Source: Saccharum officinarum
Lineage: Eukaryota > Streptophyta > Magnoliopsida > Poales > Poaceae
Assembly (NCBI GenBank): GCA_020631735.1
Contig: CM036221.1
Span: forward strand, 11,513,381-11,577,380
Reading direction: 5' to 3'
DNA: 64,000 nt
The position numbers and the translations under genes are program-made. Of the stretch, positions 45,458-56,580 are shown piece after piece. The notes below the pieces were generated by a model. That model was not told the origin of the DNA. It saw only the letters and a program-made list of their open reading frames with translations, and ran no database searches. Each line of letters starts with the position of its first letter. Positions within the stretch are counted from its first letter, which is position 1.

Positions 45458-47122
45458 ATGGTCGTGCTGCACGTGAAGTCGGCGGTTCCCGCCGCCTCCG
45501 CTTCCTCCTCACCGTCGCAGGACGGGGACGAGGAGACGGAGTTCCTGTACGAGTGCGCCGCCTCCGCGGCCGTCGCGGACGTCGCGGCCGCCCTCCTCTC
45601 CCTCTGCCGCCGCCTCCGAGGTGAGAGACTCCACCCAGAGACCCCGTGCGTCGTCCTAGTCTTAGCCTCCCTTTGTGGGGGACGCCGGTCGAGTCGTACT
45701 GACGCGGCGTGGCCGTTTCTGCGATCCGCAGCGAGGTGTGCGGGTGCTGGCATGACGGGCGAGCTCGAGAGGGCGCTGGACGAGGCCGAGGCCTACGCTT
45801 CCAAGGTCAGCATCGTTTTCCCCACTCCCTCGCTGTTTCCTCGCACGCTTCTGCTGCGCAAGAACTTAATGCTTAGTTTGAATTAGATGCGAATTGCGCT
45901 TGGTTTATCATTATCACCCTCTTGCAGCTTGTTGATTTGGGAGTTGAAGTACGTATTAGGTTGTTCATCAGTGTTGCAATGTTTGATTGAGTATACTGGC
46001 GACCCTGACAGTCATTCTCGATCGATCTGGTTTACTACAAAGAATGTGTGCTACTAGTAGTGTATTACAAGACTGCTCTACTCTGTCACTCACACAGCAG
46101 GGAGCAGGCCAGATGAATGTGTGCTAGTAGTAGTAGTAGTAGTAGTATATGACAGGTCAAGTTAAATCTCGACAATGAAATGTGTGCTAATTTTACAGAT
46201 TGTGAGTACCGTGCACATGCATTCACCGGTTGAGTGCTACCATGCTCGAGACCACTCCCATTTTGTTGTGCTTGCAAAAATTGAAAAGTGAATGACATGA
46301 TCTCTGTTTTAGATTGGGAAAAGGAAGCAGAAGTAACGTTTCGTTCTGTTCATCATTGCTTAAATAGTAAACACTGCTCTGTGCGACTAGCTGTAACTTG
46401 TTCACAGGATATATGTCAAATCTAATTTAGCACATTTACTGAACTTTTTGGGCCTATCCACTGAATGAGATTTTGACAGGACTCTGAATTTTCTTACAGG
46501 AGCAGGTGCAGCGCAACAGATTCCTGTCCCCTCGTGCTCTAAGGGAACATATCAAGAACATTGAGAACAATTGTTCTACTGCTCTACAAGAACCTCTGGA
46601 GGCATTGTCTCTGCAAGATTCATCATCAGGTAGCACAATCACAGCATAGATAGGTTCGGTTCAATTTTCAGAAGATAAACCAAATGAGCATGCATATGCA
46701 ATAGTCCAGGAGTGAAGTTCAATATATCACTACATAGGCTGCACTTATCTTTTCTAGTTTCGTCGTACCTGTATTTCAACCTTCCATGAAGTGCATAAAC
46801 CTTGATATCAACCGTTTCCAGCTTCCAAGTTGAAAAAGAAAAAGATTGTTTGACATGGAATGGCCTCTGCTTACAATCTCTTCTTTCTTGTATGCGATTC
46901 CCAGACAGCAAGCATGAGAGAATACAGATTTGGTGGGCTGGGAAAGAGCTAGCCATGGACCAGAAGCTATCTGACTATATCGGTGTTAATGACAAAACCA
47001 AGGTAACAACATTGCATCCACAGTGCAAGACTGATAGCTTCACTTAATTATTGTCTTTTTATATTTTTCTGTAATCTATGCAGATTGTCGTCAGGCTAAC
47101 TCAAGCTCGTGATGAGCATTGA
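45458..47122 (+). CDS. CFAP298/C21orf59-like small protein
   Basis: Exons 45458-45620, 45732-45805, 46500-46629, 46905-47002 and 47084-47122 give 167 aa with GT-AG introns and consistent phases. The N-terminus MVVLHVKSAVP is followed by a Ser/Pro-rich insert and TEFLYECAASAAVADVAAAL, recalling the MVLLHVKRGDESQFLLQ start of the animal protein. The C-terminal region IQIWWAGKELAMDQKLSDYI continues with GVNDKTKIVVRL, closely matching the LWWAAKELRRTKKLSDYVGK region of human CFAP298. Family knowledge: in animals this protein is needed for motile cilia and dynein arm assembly. Grasses have no cilia, so the plant role is unknown to me. It is shorter than the ~290-aa animal form, lacking the middle and the C-terminal tail. 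The GC-rich first exon and the clean frame argue for a live gene. Confidence 0.8.
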
Positions 47123-49374
47123 TTCTGCTCCTACCTCTTCATTGATATCGCAGAGTTGGTTTCCTCTTCGATAGTAATAGTATATGGAAACTGTCCCTCA
47201 GTCCTTGTAAGATAGTTTTAATTCCCTTTAGCAACATTCTTGTCACTTGTTTTAACTGACAATAGGTATAACTGGTTTGACTTCTTATACCAGTTTCTTG
47301 TACGATATATCCTCACAGAGGTTTACTTCCTTTTTGGTATGGAATTTGGTAAATAAGAAAATGGTGTATGCGTTGCCCTTATAAATTGCTACCTTTTGAT
47401 AGTATATGCCACTTGTCCTCTTTTATGATGTTTATAATTTTCACGAGCTAGCATCCTCGTTGTCTGTTTGATTGCATCTCTGCTTAGTACAAACGGACAG
47501 CCTGAAAAAAAATACCTTCACACTTAAGGAGTTGCTTATGATAACTATAGCTGTTTGACATAGAGCTGCTTTCTAATGCAGTATGAAATTTAATGAACAG
47601 AAATTGGTGTATACATTTATTTGTTAAATCGCTTTACTTTGGGGATGTGATGTTTACTTTGATTGATGGAATGCTATGTTTGAGAGCCCCAATTACTCAG
47701 GCTTGCCTCCCTGCACAAACTTAGAGGTGCATACATAATGAATATCAATGGCTAGATACAATCATGCAAATCATTTTGAAGTGGTTGTTCCCTATCAAGG
47801 GATATAATGCAGAATTTGACAGCAGGAGTGAAACTCAGGTTACTTCAGCAGACATAAGTCTCATCCTGTCAAGAGCAGCTAGTCCAGAATTTAAGTACTC
47901 GAGAAATATAAAGTCTGAAAAATAATGTCAGAAGAGAAAAACACCTAGGGCTTACCAGTGTTCACACTTAAGCTCAGATAGTGATCAGTAATTTAATGGC
48001 TCTAGGAAATTGGGAGGGAACATTTGTTAGCAGATTGGTCTCCCGTTCACATTATATACCAGGTAGGCTGTAGATTGGACTATTGGAGTCAGTGAAAGCT
48101 TGACTTCAGAGTTTGTTTTCTGTATGGAGAACTGGAACCTGAGAATACATTATCAACAACAGCTTGTTGTATAGTATTTGTAGGTTTGTAACTGTAAAGG
48201 AGACACTGGAAGATCATTCAATCTCTTATTCTATTATATGTTCCATCAAATTAGCTAATTAAATAATGCCCCTTATGTTTATTATTAAAAGAATGTAGCC
48301 AGCTTATTCTGCAATATAGTTTGGTATACATGATGGTGTTCTTTTTTTTTTTGACAAACTAGAGAGTCGTGCTGAGAAAAGTACTCCAGCATGCCTGGCG
48401 TTGCAACCTACATATGGGCCCCTTCCGTGTTTGATCTAGCTCAACTTTGGCTGTTGTATTTAGTTCTCTACCGAGGCTTGCTTGTCCTGTTATGCATGTC
48501 TCCTAATTCCCCATGAACAAACACAAACTGGAGAGCAAAAAGTGTGCTAAACGCTACCCTCATTTGGGTTTCTGGTTCCTATGTCAGTAGATTGATTCAG
48601 TAGATGACTTTACCCCACTACAGTCAGGTTGCAGACAGATACAGATGATTCTATGCTTGTATTTCTCTTTGAACACTAGACAAATGCAACACAATTATAT
48701 TGTTTCCAAAGAAATACCCTTGATTCTAAGAACAGTCGAGATTTGTTATTTGTATCATGGATCCCAGATTCTTTCATGATGGGTATTTATGGAGGACTGT
48801 TTCTGGATGTGCCAGCTTGAAAATTCAGAGTAGTTTGAGTTCTGGCAACCATCCAGCTTTACAATGTGAATACCTGCACGTGACTAACCTAGCCTGAAAG
48901 GAATTGTTGGTGCCTTGGTTGAAGAACCGGCAAATGTTTCCGGTAGGAACCAACACTACTCCTGCTGTCATTGCAAGTTCAGAAAGTGGCCAACCAGTGA
49001 TTTTGGCATGTCTCACCAGAGATAAACCTAGTCTACTGTTGAGTTTTGGAGGCACCTCTTAAACAAAATTTTATCAAATATTCTTATGTTTGCCGGTTTG
49101 GATCCAGGAATCAAACAAGCCAGGAAGTTGGTGCCTCCTGCCTCCAGACTCCAGGTACGAATCCTTTTTTTTGTCAGATCTGTTGTCTTTCAATGGTAAA
49201 AAAAACGCATACTAGTACTCAGTTTATTTTTTCACCTCTATAATATAATATACTAACATTTTGCTGTGTGGCATGAAGCAGTGATGCCTATCCTGCTCCC
49301 ATGCTGTTGTATCTTTGCAAACAAATAAAATACAGTACAGTACCATACCTTGGCCTGATCTATTACAGTGTTAC
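47123..49374. other. 3' UTR and intergenic DNA, no gene seen
   Basis: The part just after 47122 is likely 3' UTR of the CFAP298-like gene. The remaining 2 kb has no domain-bearing frame or clear repeat that I recognise. Confidence 0.5.
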
Positions 49375-49377
49375 TAT

Positions 49378-49618
49378 GGCTGTGTTCAGTTCATTCAAAA
49401 TTCCAAAAATTTTACAAGATTCCTCGTCACATCGAATCTTTAGACGCATGTATGGAGCATTAAATATAGGTAAAAAAAACTAATTACACAGTTTGGTTGT
49501 AAATCACGAGACGAATCTTTAGAACCTAATTAGTCCATGATTAGACACTAATTGCCAAATACAAACGAAAGAGTTACTATGCTTCTAAAAATTTTACTGG
49601 AGCAACTAAACACACCCT
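49378..49618. mobile_element. MITE, 241 bp, with target duplication TAT
   Basis: Termini GGCTGTGTTCAGTTC and (inverted) GGGTGTGTTTAGTTG. TAT stands at 49375-49377 and 49619-49621. The interior has CACGAGACGAATCTTTAGAA and CTAATTAGTCCATGATTAG, linking it to the group at 22350 and 54298. Confidence 0.75.
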
Positions 49619-49621
49619 ATA

Positions 49622-51588
49622 TGCATTTTTGTACTCCAATCTTTGACCTGCCAGTCAAACCATCTGCTGCTCTTCCTGGCGCCTGCCGCTGCAGCCATAG
49701 CCATACCTACGAGATGCAAACAGGTTAGCAGCAAACCCAATGCTCTTCTGCTCCATCTGCCAACTTAATGGCTGTGTCTTGCAACCATCTTGAACAAACC
49801 CCGCCCCCATTGCCCTTGGGTCTAGGAGTACTGTATTTCTGAACTTTGCCCTTCATCATTTGGAGCTGGGGGTGGTCGAACTTGTTCATGCATGTCCAGT
49901 CCAGTAGACGACAATCATTCTAAACGATGATGACCTAGTTATTCGCTAAGGACGTATGCACGCGAACCAAAGTGGCGCTGCCAGTACACCCAGGCTTTTG
50001 CTCCCTTTTTTCCAGTTTGTTGTGATTGCAAATCTCTCTCCTTCCTTCCTTCCTTCGCCTTTCCTTTCTTCTCCCTCCTCCTGAACACCAGAAACAGAAA
50101 GGTGAAACCTTTTCTCAGTGGCTGGCCACTTTAACAGGGCCAGCCCCAGCCCAGCCGCTTGCCTTTTCCTCCTCGCCTCCGAGAAGATTCTTTGGTTTGG
50201 TTTGTTACCTTGCTGCAGGCAAATGCTTTGCTGTATTCCATTTCCATCCATCTGGTTCTGCTGCTGATGGTGTGCTCAAAGACTGTGGCTTTTAACAGCA
50301 GCCACTCACTCACTCAACAGAGGGATGGACGGTGAAGGAATCTCTGGGCTGGAGTTTGCGTTGTGGTCTGCAAAGCTCTCTATATATGTGGCTCGTCTGC
50401 CTGCCCGTGCTCATGGCCTGGGCCTCTTGTGCTTGTTGGATTGCATGACACATCTCTATCAGATCACAGGACAAGCCATGGTGGGTGTGAGAATTGGGGG
50501 GGGGGGGGTGGAGATCATTCAGCTCAAAGGCGCTCGGCTTTTCAGTGCCCAATGCTGCTCTACTCGGCTTGTAGCTGTTCCAGTTCAGTCTGGCACCACC
50601 ACAAATACAAAAAGGCGCAAGCATCTTCGGCTCACAAGCACCGGTAAATAAATCTGAAAAGGAGCACAAACATTCAAATGGTTTGGCTTTTTCACAAAAC
50701 AAAAAAAGGAAAAAATACAGATGCCACTATGCCAGAACTGCATTCCTAATCTATTCCAGATTTGCCTAACACTGCTTTTCTTTTGCTGAGGCATCATTTG
50801 GATGATCCGTCCGATGGGACCGTAATCTTGCTCGCCAAGGGTTCTTCCTTAAAAGCTTCATGTTGGCAAAAGACCAAGCATTTCCATGGAGCAGAAGAGA
50901 CGACTGTTCCAAAGCTAAGCTTTGTTTCGAAGCCAAGGGAGCGGCGAGGTAGATGGAGATTGCAGAGAGCTCTGCTTTTTGCTTAAGCTCTTACAGTAAG
51001 CTGGTGACCTGTCTGTACTGGAGTGCTCTTCTACGTACACTGTATCTACGGAGTGAGTACAGGGGTAGTAGGTGCAAGCACCGGATCCCATTGACTACAG
51101 CAAATAGGAGTAGACTGATTTGTACAGAGGAGTATGGTCAAGCTGCGTACTTGGGAGCGGAACCAAATCTGCCACCAAGTCAGTGCCACCGTGCACCATT
51201 TACTCAAACACTGTGCCGTGCTGTGCTGCCCTGCCCTACCCTACCCTACCTCCCTCAACAATGGAGTGTGAGTCAGTGAGCACTAGCACCAGCAACAGCA
51301 AAGAGCCTTTGAGGAGAAGAATACAACAGAGGATGAGCTGCAGGTGGGGAAAAGAAATAAAGAATGTCAATGAATTGCCCAAGATGAATGAACAGCTCAA
51401 GTGAGAAAATCCTTGGCTCGGAGAAGATCAAGGGAAGTGGGGAAACAATCACAGCACATTGCGTCCTCATCATCACAGGAGCAATCCACAGCACATTGCT
51501 CATCATCTTCACAAGCAAAAGAAACCAAAAATGAAGCAAAAGAATGTTGCTTTGATGGATCCATGGCGGCATGGCATGAGCCATGGCA
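49622..51588. other. Downstream flank of the MAKR gene
   Basis: No gene is supported. The part adjacent to 51588 is probably the 3' UTR of the minus-strand MAKR gene. A 10-G run lies at about 50499-50508. Confidence 0.45.
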
Positions 51589-52584
51589 TCAGCCCCTGCA
51601 CATCTCCTGCCTCCTCTCCTGCGCCACCTCGCCGGCGGCCACGGAGGAGGCTCTGGGCGTGTTGGTCACCGAGTAGAACATGACGTCGCTGACGCTCCTC
51701 CGCGCCGCCGCCGCCGACGAGACCACCATCCCGGGCTGCAGCAGCTGGGAGCGCTTGCAGTGCGCGATGGCGCCCTGGATGGCGCCCTCCTCGGACGACC
51801 GGGGCTGCTGCTGCTTCGGCGCCGTCCCCGCCGGCGCCGGCGCCGGCGTCCGGAAGAAGAACCCGTTGGCGTTGCCGCACGACGGCGTGGACGACGACGA
51901 TGAGGACGAGGAGGAGCACAGCGGCGAGGTCCCGGGCGCCTTGTTGTTGGTCGCCACGAGGCGCACCCGCCGGATGATGCCGGAGAAGGACTTGCGGTGG
52001 TGGCACTGGCGCGCCTCCTCCTGCTCCAGGACGCTCCCCCTCGCGCTGACGCTCCCGATGCCGTGCCCACTGGCGCTGGCGCTGGCACCGACGATGTCGC
52101 TCGGCAACGGCGGCCTGGCTAGGAAGAGCGACCGGATGTACTCCCTCGACGCCCACCGCTTCACCACCTTGAGCTTCTTGGCCCAAGACGGCTTCGTCTT
52201 GGCGGCGCACGCCTTGCTGCCTTCAGCCGCGGCGGCAGCATCGGCGTCGAACTCTCCGCGCTCTGCCGTCGCCGCGGCATCCGACTCCGCGTCCCGCTTC
52301 GCCCCTCGCAGCGGAGGCGGCTGCTGCTCCTGGTCCTGGAGGAGCCTCTGCACGAGCTGCAGCCGCGGCGGCAGGTGGAGCGGCAGCAGGTTGCCCTTGT
52401 AGAACAGCTCGTCCGCCGGGGACGCGAATGCCGCCTCCCTGTGCCTGGTGTCACCGGCGCCGCCGGCGCCAGCGCTCTGGAACTCGAAGCGGGGCGAGGA
52501 TGGCGGTGGCACTGGCGTGGCCGCCGGGGTCAGGTCCATGTCGATGTAGTCGTCCTGGATCACCATTGTGGGTGGCCTCGCCAT
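51589..52584 (-). CDS. Probable membrane-associated kinase regulator (MAKR family)
   Basis: A single exon of 331 codons on the minus strand. I chose the ATG at 52584-52582, giving MARPPTMVIQDDYIDMDL; the frame stays open 64 codons further upstream, but that part looks like 5' UTR. Family features in order: YIDMDL near residue 13, SPRFEFQ near 30, ADELFYKGNLLPLHLPPRLQ near 57, a basic stretch with WAKKLKVVKRWASREYIRSL near 135, HRKSFSGIIRRVRL near 200, a serine run, and the C-terminal GAIQGAIAHCKRSQ motif. Family knowledge: MAKR/BKI1-type proteins sit at the plasma membrane through basic patches and modulate receptor kinases such as those for brassinosteroid or CLE peptides. The gene is strongly GC-rich, common for intron-less grass genes. 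Which MAKR it is cannot be said. Confidence 0.85.
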   Translation of the reverse strand: MARPPTMVIQDDYIDMDLTPAATPVPPPSSPRFEFQSAGAGGAGDTRHREAAFASPADELFYKGNLLPLHLPPRLQLVQRLLQDQEQQPPPLRGAKRDAESDAAATAERGEFDADAAAAAEGSKACAAKTKPSWAKKLKVVKRWASREYIRSLFLARPPLPSDIVGASASASGHGIGSVSARGSVLEQEEARQCHHRKSFSGIIRRVRLVATNNKAPGTSPLCSSSSSSSSSTPSCGNANGFFFRTPAPAPAGTAPKQQQPRSSEEGAIQGAIAHCKRSQLLQPGMVVSSAAAARRSVSDVMFYSVTNTPRASSVAAGEVAQERRQEMCRG

Positions 52585-52804
52585 TGCCGCAATGCCAGTG
52601 CCAGCTTTGGAGCTCCGAGTTTCGGGACTGACCGACCCACTGGGAGGGAGGAGAGGGGATTGGAATTTCGGAAGGAAGAAGACAGGGGACGCCTGCTCTG
52701 CTAGTTGAGCGAGGCAGAGAGATGGGAGATGGTTTATAGGGTTTTGGGCGGTGCACTGCAGTAGTGTCCGTTTCACCGTTTGGTTTTGTTGGGCAGAGGA
52801 CGAA

Positions 52805-53057
52805 GGCTGTGTTTAGTTCCTCAAAAAAAAAAAAAAACACTGTGCAAATAAAAGATTCCCCGTCACATCAAACTTGCGATACATGCAATGGAGTACTAAA
52901 TGTAGATAAAATCAAAAACTAATTGTACAGCTTGGTTGTACTTTGCGAGACGAACGTTTTGAACCTAATTAGTCAACGATTGGACACTATTTACCAAATA
53001 AAGCCAAAACGTGCTACAGTACTTTTTTTACACCTTTTCGCGGAACTAAACACAACC
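52805..53057. mobile_element. MITE, 253 bp, with target duplication GAA
   Basis: Termini GGCTGTGTTTAGTTCC and GGAACTAAACACAACC are near-perfect inverted repeats. GAA lies at 52802-52804 and 53058-53060. It sits about 220 bp upstream of the MAKR start codon, inside its likely promoter. The interior resembles the 49378 element (GCGAGACGAACGTTTTGAAC). Confidence 0.8.
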
Positions 53058-53472
53058 GAAAACAAATGGTGTTTTTAAAATGCGGGCAAATTTTGTTTTT
53101 TTTTAAAAGAAGTGTCAGACAAGTAATTGCAGTGATCTGGCACGAGGAGTTCGGTCTCTGTTGCAAGCACTGTAGTGTAGCGTGATGATAGAAATAGAAG
53201 TGGATGTGATGATGATGAATCGGTCAGGATCAGCTCAGCTTTGGCTTGGCTTGTTTGGTTTGGTTGGCGTTGTGATTAGTTTTGGGGCTTCTTTTTTTTT
53301 TGGTTTGGCAATAATTGGCCCCTCTCCTCCTCACCACTTTTCTTTTGTGATTGATGCAGGTGTGTGTGTTGCTGTTAGGAGGCAAAGGATGGTTATGTGG
53401 CACAACACCAGCTGCCTCTTATTATGCCACTTCTTCTATATGTTTTTTGTTATCGTTGTTCAAACAATGTGT

Positions 53473-53607
53473 AATAAAAAAACTAGATCATTGGAGAAGA
53501 CTCCTCTATGTCTTTGGAAATAAGAAGGCGCTAGACTTCAAACTTGGGTCGGACCGGAGAGGCCTAGAGCTTACTGCTCTAACCGGTCACACCACGAGAA
53601 GCTTGGC
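53473..53607 (-). mobile_element. tRNA-derived SINE, 135 bp
   Basis: On the minus strand the element has an A-box-like TAGAGCAGTAAG (53581-53570) and a B-box-like AGTTTGAAGTC (53544-53534). It ends in a T-run (CTAGTTTTTTTATTAC). A 12-bp direct repeat, CAAACAATGTGT at 53461-53472 and CAAACAACGTGT at 53608-53619, differs only by one C/T change and marks the insertion. The T-run end recalls plant Au-type SINEs. Confidence 0.65.
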
Positions 53608-54297
53608 CAAACAACGTGTGGCTATGAAAAAACTATAAAAAATTATGAATTGTATTTCTCGTAAGTTGTTTTTTTAATTGCACTAGTTATTACTTGAAAA
53701 TTTTCAGCTACTTAGAGTATAGCATCTTCTTTGTAATGCATTATCTGTCAATCCTCGTACTGATTTTCCTTGTAGCGGATGGGATTTCCAGCCAGCTTCT
53801 TATACACGCAAAACAAACAGGACAGTGGAATCTCTCTTCTAATGCTCTTTCTCGGAATTGATCTTTTCGGTGATGGCGGTAAAAACCGTGAGAATTGTTC
53901 CGTTTGGCTTTGGCAGGTCACGCATGCTCATCAAACCTTTGTCGCAGCGCAGGCAGTGATAACTGATAACACGGCACGGCTGGCTGGCGTTCGATTGAAT
54001 TCATTCAATGCCATGCCGGCTTTGTTTCTGACTGTGAACCGTGCCGTGCCGTGCCCAAGCTACAGGGAAAGCAGCAGGAGCAGGGACCATGGAGCTTGCA
54101 GCAAGCAAAGCCAAGGCACGCGGTCAAAAAGACTCCCAACGGTTAAAGACGGTTAGCATGTTGAAGAGTACTCCTACTTATTCACTTAGTGACAGGGAGC
54201 TTGAACTAACCACCGGCTGGATGGGATGGTAATAAGCTTTTCTGAACTGGTATGGACATGGCATTGGCGATGGCAGCTAGCATCTCCTCCAGCCAAG

Positions 54298-54553
54298 GGC
54301 CTGTTTTAGTTTTGCAAAATTTTTTTGCAAAAAACCACGGTAGCAGACTGTAGCTTTTCGTTTTATATTTGTAATTAGTGTCCAATCATGGACTAACTAG
54401 GCTTAAAAGATTTGTCTCGTGATTTTACAGCTAAACTGTGTAATTAGTTTATTTTTTTATCTACATTTAATGCTTCATGGCATGTGTCTAAAAATTGATG
54501 TGACGGAAAATCTGAAAATTTTGGGAAAATTTTTTGGAACTAAAACAGACTCC
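54298..54553. mobile_element. MITE, 256 bp, with target duplication AAG
   Basis: Termini GGCCTGTTTTAGTTTTG and, inverted, GGAGTCTGTTTTAGTTCC. AAG flanks at 54295-54297 and 54554-54556. The interior CCAATCATGGACTAACTAGG matches the 22350 element in the same orientation. Confidence 0.7.
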
Positions 54554-54719
54554 AAGCCATCATCACCATGCCTTGCCGGATGTTTCTCTCACACACTGGA
54601 AATGGCAGTGCAGATGCAATGGTGGACGGCCACCAACCGGAGAGAGATGGATTTGCTTTGCTTGGCAGCTCGCATTCATCTTTTTCTCTTTATATATTTA
54701 TGATTTATCCTTCCTTCCT

Positions 54720-54819
54720 NNNNNNNNNNNNNNNNNNNNNNNNNNNNNNNNNNNNNNNNNNNNNNNNNNNNNNNNNNNNNNNNNNNNNNNNNNNNNNNNN
54801 NNNNNNNNNNNNNNNNNNN
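54720..54819. other. Assembly gap, 100 N
   Basis: Exactly 100 Ns. I saw no duplication of sequence across this gap, unlike the first one. Confidence 0.99.
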
Positions 54820-55376
54820 AACCTTTGGACGACATAATTAGCATATTTGCTGTTTTTGCTTTCTGCTGTCCGGATATCAGACATGTGTATGTCATTTGAT
54901 GCTACTTTTATGATACGAGCATGCCAATGACAATGGGCTTCCTTTTTTGCATCAATGATTTGAACGCATTTGAATTTTCATCTGCTTCTACCCAAAAAGC
55001 ATTGCATGCCTTGATCATCAACAGGACGTGCACGCGCTGGTGGCCCTTCCTGAGATCCACGATCCGAATGTTGTCGACGTCCAGTTTCCTGAAGTTGCTT
55101 CTCCTCCTGGTTCTGAACAACTCCCCCAACTGAACGCGTCATATACAATTGCAGCCCACGAAGGCAATATAAGGCCGGACGACATACTTGCTACTCTTGA
55201 TCTCTTTGTTACCTGGGCTGCTGGCTGTTTGAGCCGGCGCTGCCTTTGTTGGGCTCCCAATGTGGACTGACATTGGCAGCTGCTGGCTCTAGGCCCTTTT
55301 TTTTTTATTTTGCAAATCACTAGCAGCCTACGTCAGGCAAGAAAAAAGGATCGTTCTGGCGTGGCTATTGACTTGC
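54820..55376. other. Unassigned sequence after the second gap
   Basis: An open stretch at about 55020-55130 could encode on the minus strand LFRTRRRSNFRKLDVDNIRI, or on the plus strand ALVALPEIHDPNVVDVQFPE. I recognise neither. It may be another captured gene fragment. Confidence 0.3.
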
Positions 55377-55726
55377 CTGAAGCGGACGCGGCGGAGCTCG
55401 CGGGTGCCGTCGCCGAACTCGTGGATGGTGAAGGACACGTCGGACTCGTCCTGCTCCACCCACTCCGTGGCCTCCAGGTCGCTGGCGTTGCTCACGGACA
55501 CGGACGCCTCGTCCAGGGACGACGTGGTGGCGCGCGACGGGTCGAGCTGGTGCGGAGCGGCCGGCGCCGCCGCGGAGTTGAGCAGGTTCAAGTGGTGCGC
55601 CCACATGTGGTCCGACGGGTCCGGCACGGCGCTGGACGACGGGTTGCACGCGGCTCGGGCCGTCGAAGCCGCCGCCGCCATGGCCCTGCACGAAGTGGCC
55701 CGGGCGATCGCCTGCTCCCTGCCCAC
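55377..55726 (-). pseudogene. BREVIS RADIX-type (BRX domain) gene fragment
   Basis: The minus strand reads SVSNASDLEATEWVEQDESD, then VSFTIHEFGDGTRELRRVRF, the start of a BRX domain (consensus EWVEQDEPGVYIT...ELRRVRFS). Upstream is an Ala-rich stretch with DHMWAHHLNLLNSAAAPAAP. The exon appears to end at 55377 with AG|GCAAGT, a GC-type donor, at the place where BRX genes continue with the rest of the domain. No continuation exon is found before the gap, so this is a fragment. Family knowledge: BRX proteins act at the plasma membrane in root vascular growth. A gene broken by the nearby gap is an alternative to a captured piece. Confidence 0.65.
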
Positions 55727-55834
55727 TGGGTGATTCGTTCTTTGATTCCTTCACAGTAACAAAAGATGCAAGGAACGTGGTATATGTGCGTTAGCCAGAG
55801 ATACAGTATGCTTGTCTCCAAGGATTACGTTACA

Positions 55835-56156
55835 CTACAGGCTCCAAATGCCATGGAAAATGCTCCTCAGCCTGCCACCGCTAAGCCTCTTCACGGTCCG
55901 TTTGGCGTCCGGGACATCGGTCTCCGCAAGCTTCTCCAGATTCCTGTCACAAGAACACAAGCATGTCCATAGAAAAACTGAGAATTGCAGCGAGAATTGA
56001 TGAGCACATGATGATTCGCTATTGATAGGTGTGTGTTGTCTGTACCGTACCTGACGTGCTCCGACGACACGATCTTCCTCCGGCCGTAGCTGCTGCCCGT
56101 GAGTTGCATCACCGTCGCCAGCAGGAACCGCTTCGCCGGCGTGGGCTTCTCATACA
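55835..56156 (-). pseudogene. C-terminal fragment of a possible ARM-repeat protein, intron retained
   Basis: Two minus-strand exons, 56156-56051 and 55943-55835, are joined by a 107-bp GT-AG intron. They read EKPTPAKRFLLATVMQLTGS, then SSEHVR and NLEKLAETDVPDAKRTVKRL, ending in IFHGIWSL and a TAG at 55837-55835. The pattern resembles the C-termini of plant armadillo-repeat proteins as I remember them, but I cannot assign it firmly. No upstream exons are present; an unrelated vWA fragment begins within 100 bp on the opposite strand. Confidence 0.4.
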
Positions 56157-56228
56157 CTGAATTCCCAGCAATTCAGGAGTCCGTGGAACAGAACAGGAGG
56201 AGTTTGCCATCATGATCCATCTCAGGGC

Positions 56229-56580
56229 TTGCATGTGCCAGCGTGGGTGAGCACCCGAGCGCCACTGGACCTGGTGACCGTGCTCGACGTCAGCGGCAGC
56301 ATGTCTGGTCCCAAGCTCGCGCTCCTGAAACGCGCCATTAGGTTCGTTATCGAAAACCTTGCCCCCAGCGACTGGCTCTCCGTCGTCGCTTTCTCCTTGT
56401 CGGCTTGGAGGCTGTTCCCGCCGCGGGTTCGTCGACGTCGGCCGCCTCTACGCCGACGAGGAGAGAAGCTGCTGCCCGTGAGTTGCATCACCGTGAGGGC
56501 AACGGGCGCACGTCGCTGTACTTGTTCAGCTTGGGCTCGTCGGCGACCGCGGCTGCGCGGACGCGCTGGAGCTGCAGGCA
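56229..56580 (+). pseudogene. WAV3-type vWA-domain E3 ligase fragment
   Basis: The plus strand reads APLDLVTVLDVSGSMSGPKL, then ALLKRAIRFVIENLAPSDWL and SVVAFSLSAWRLFP. This is the start of a von Willebrand A domain with the DxSxS metal-site motif, as in plant WAV3-like RING proteins. After 56418 the match stops. 56467-56494 is an exact copy of 56088-56115 from the ARM-like fragment. A later stretch, NGRTSLYLFSLGSSA (another frame), recalls a downstream vWA segment. The RING domain and the rest are absent. It is a rearranged fragment, not a gene. Confidence 0.65.
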
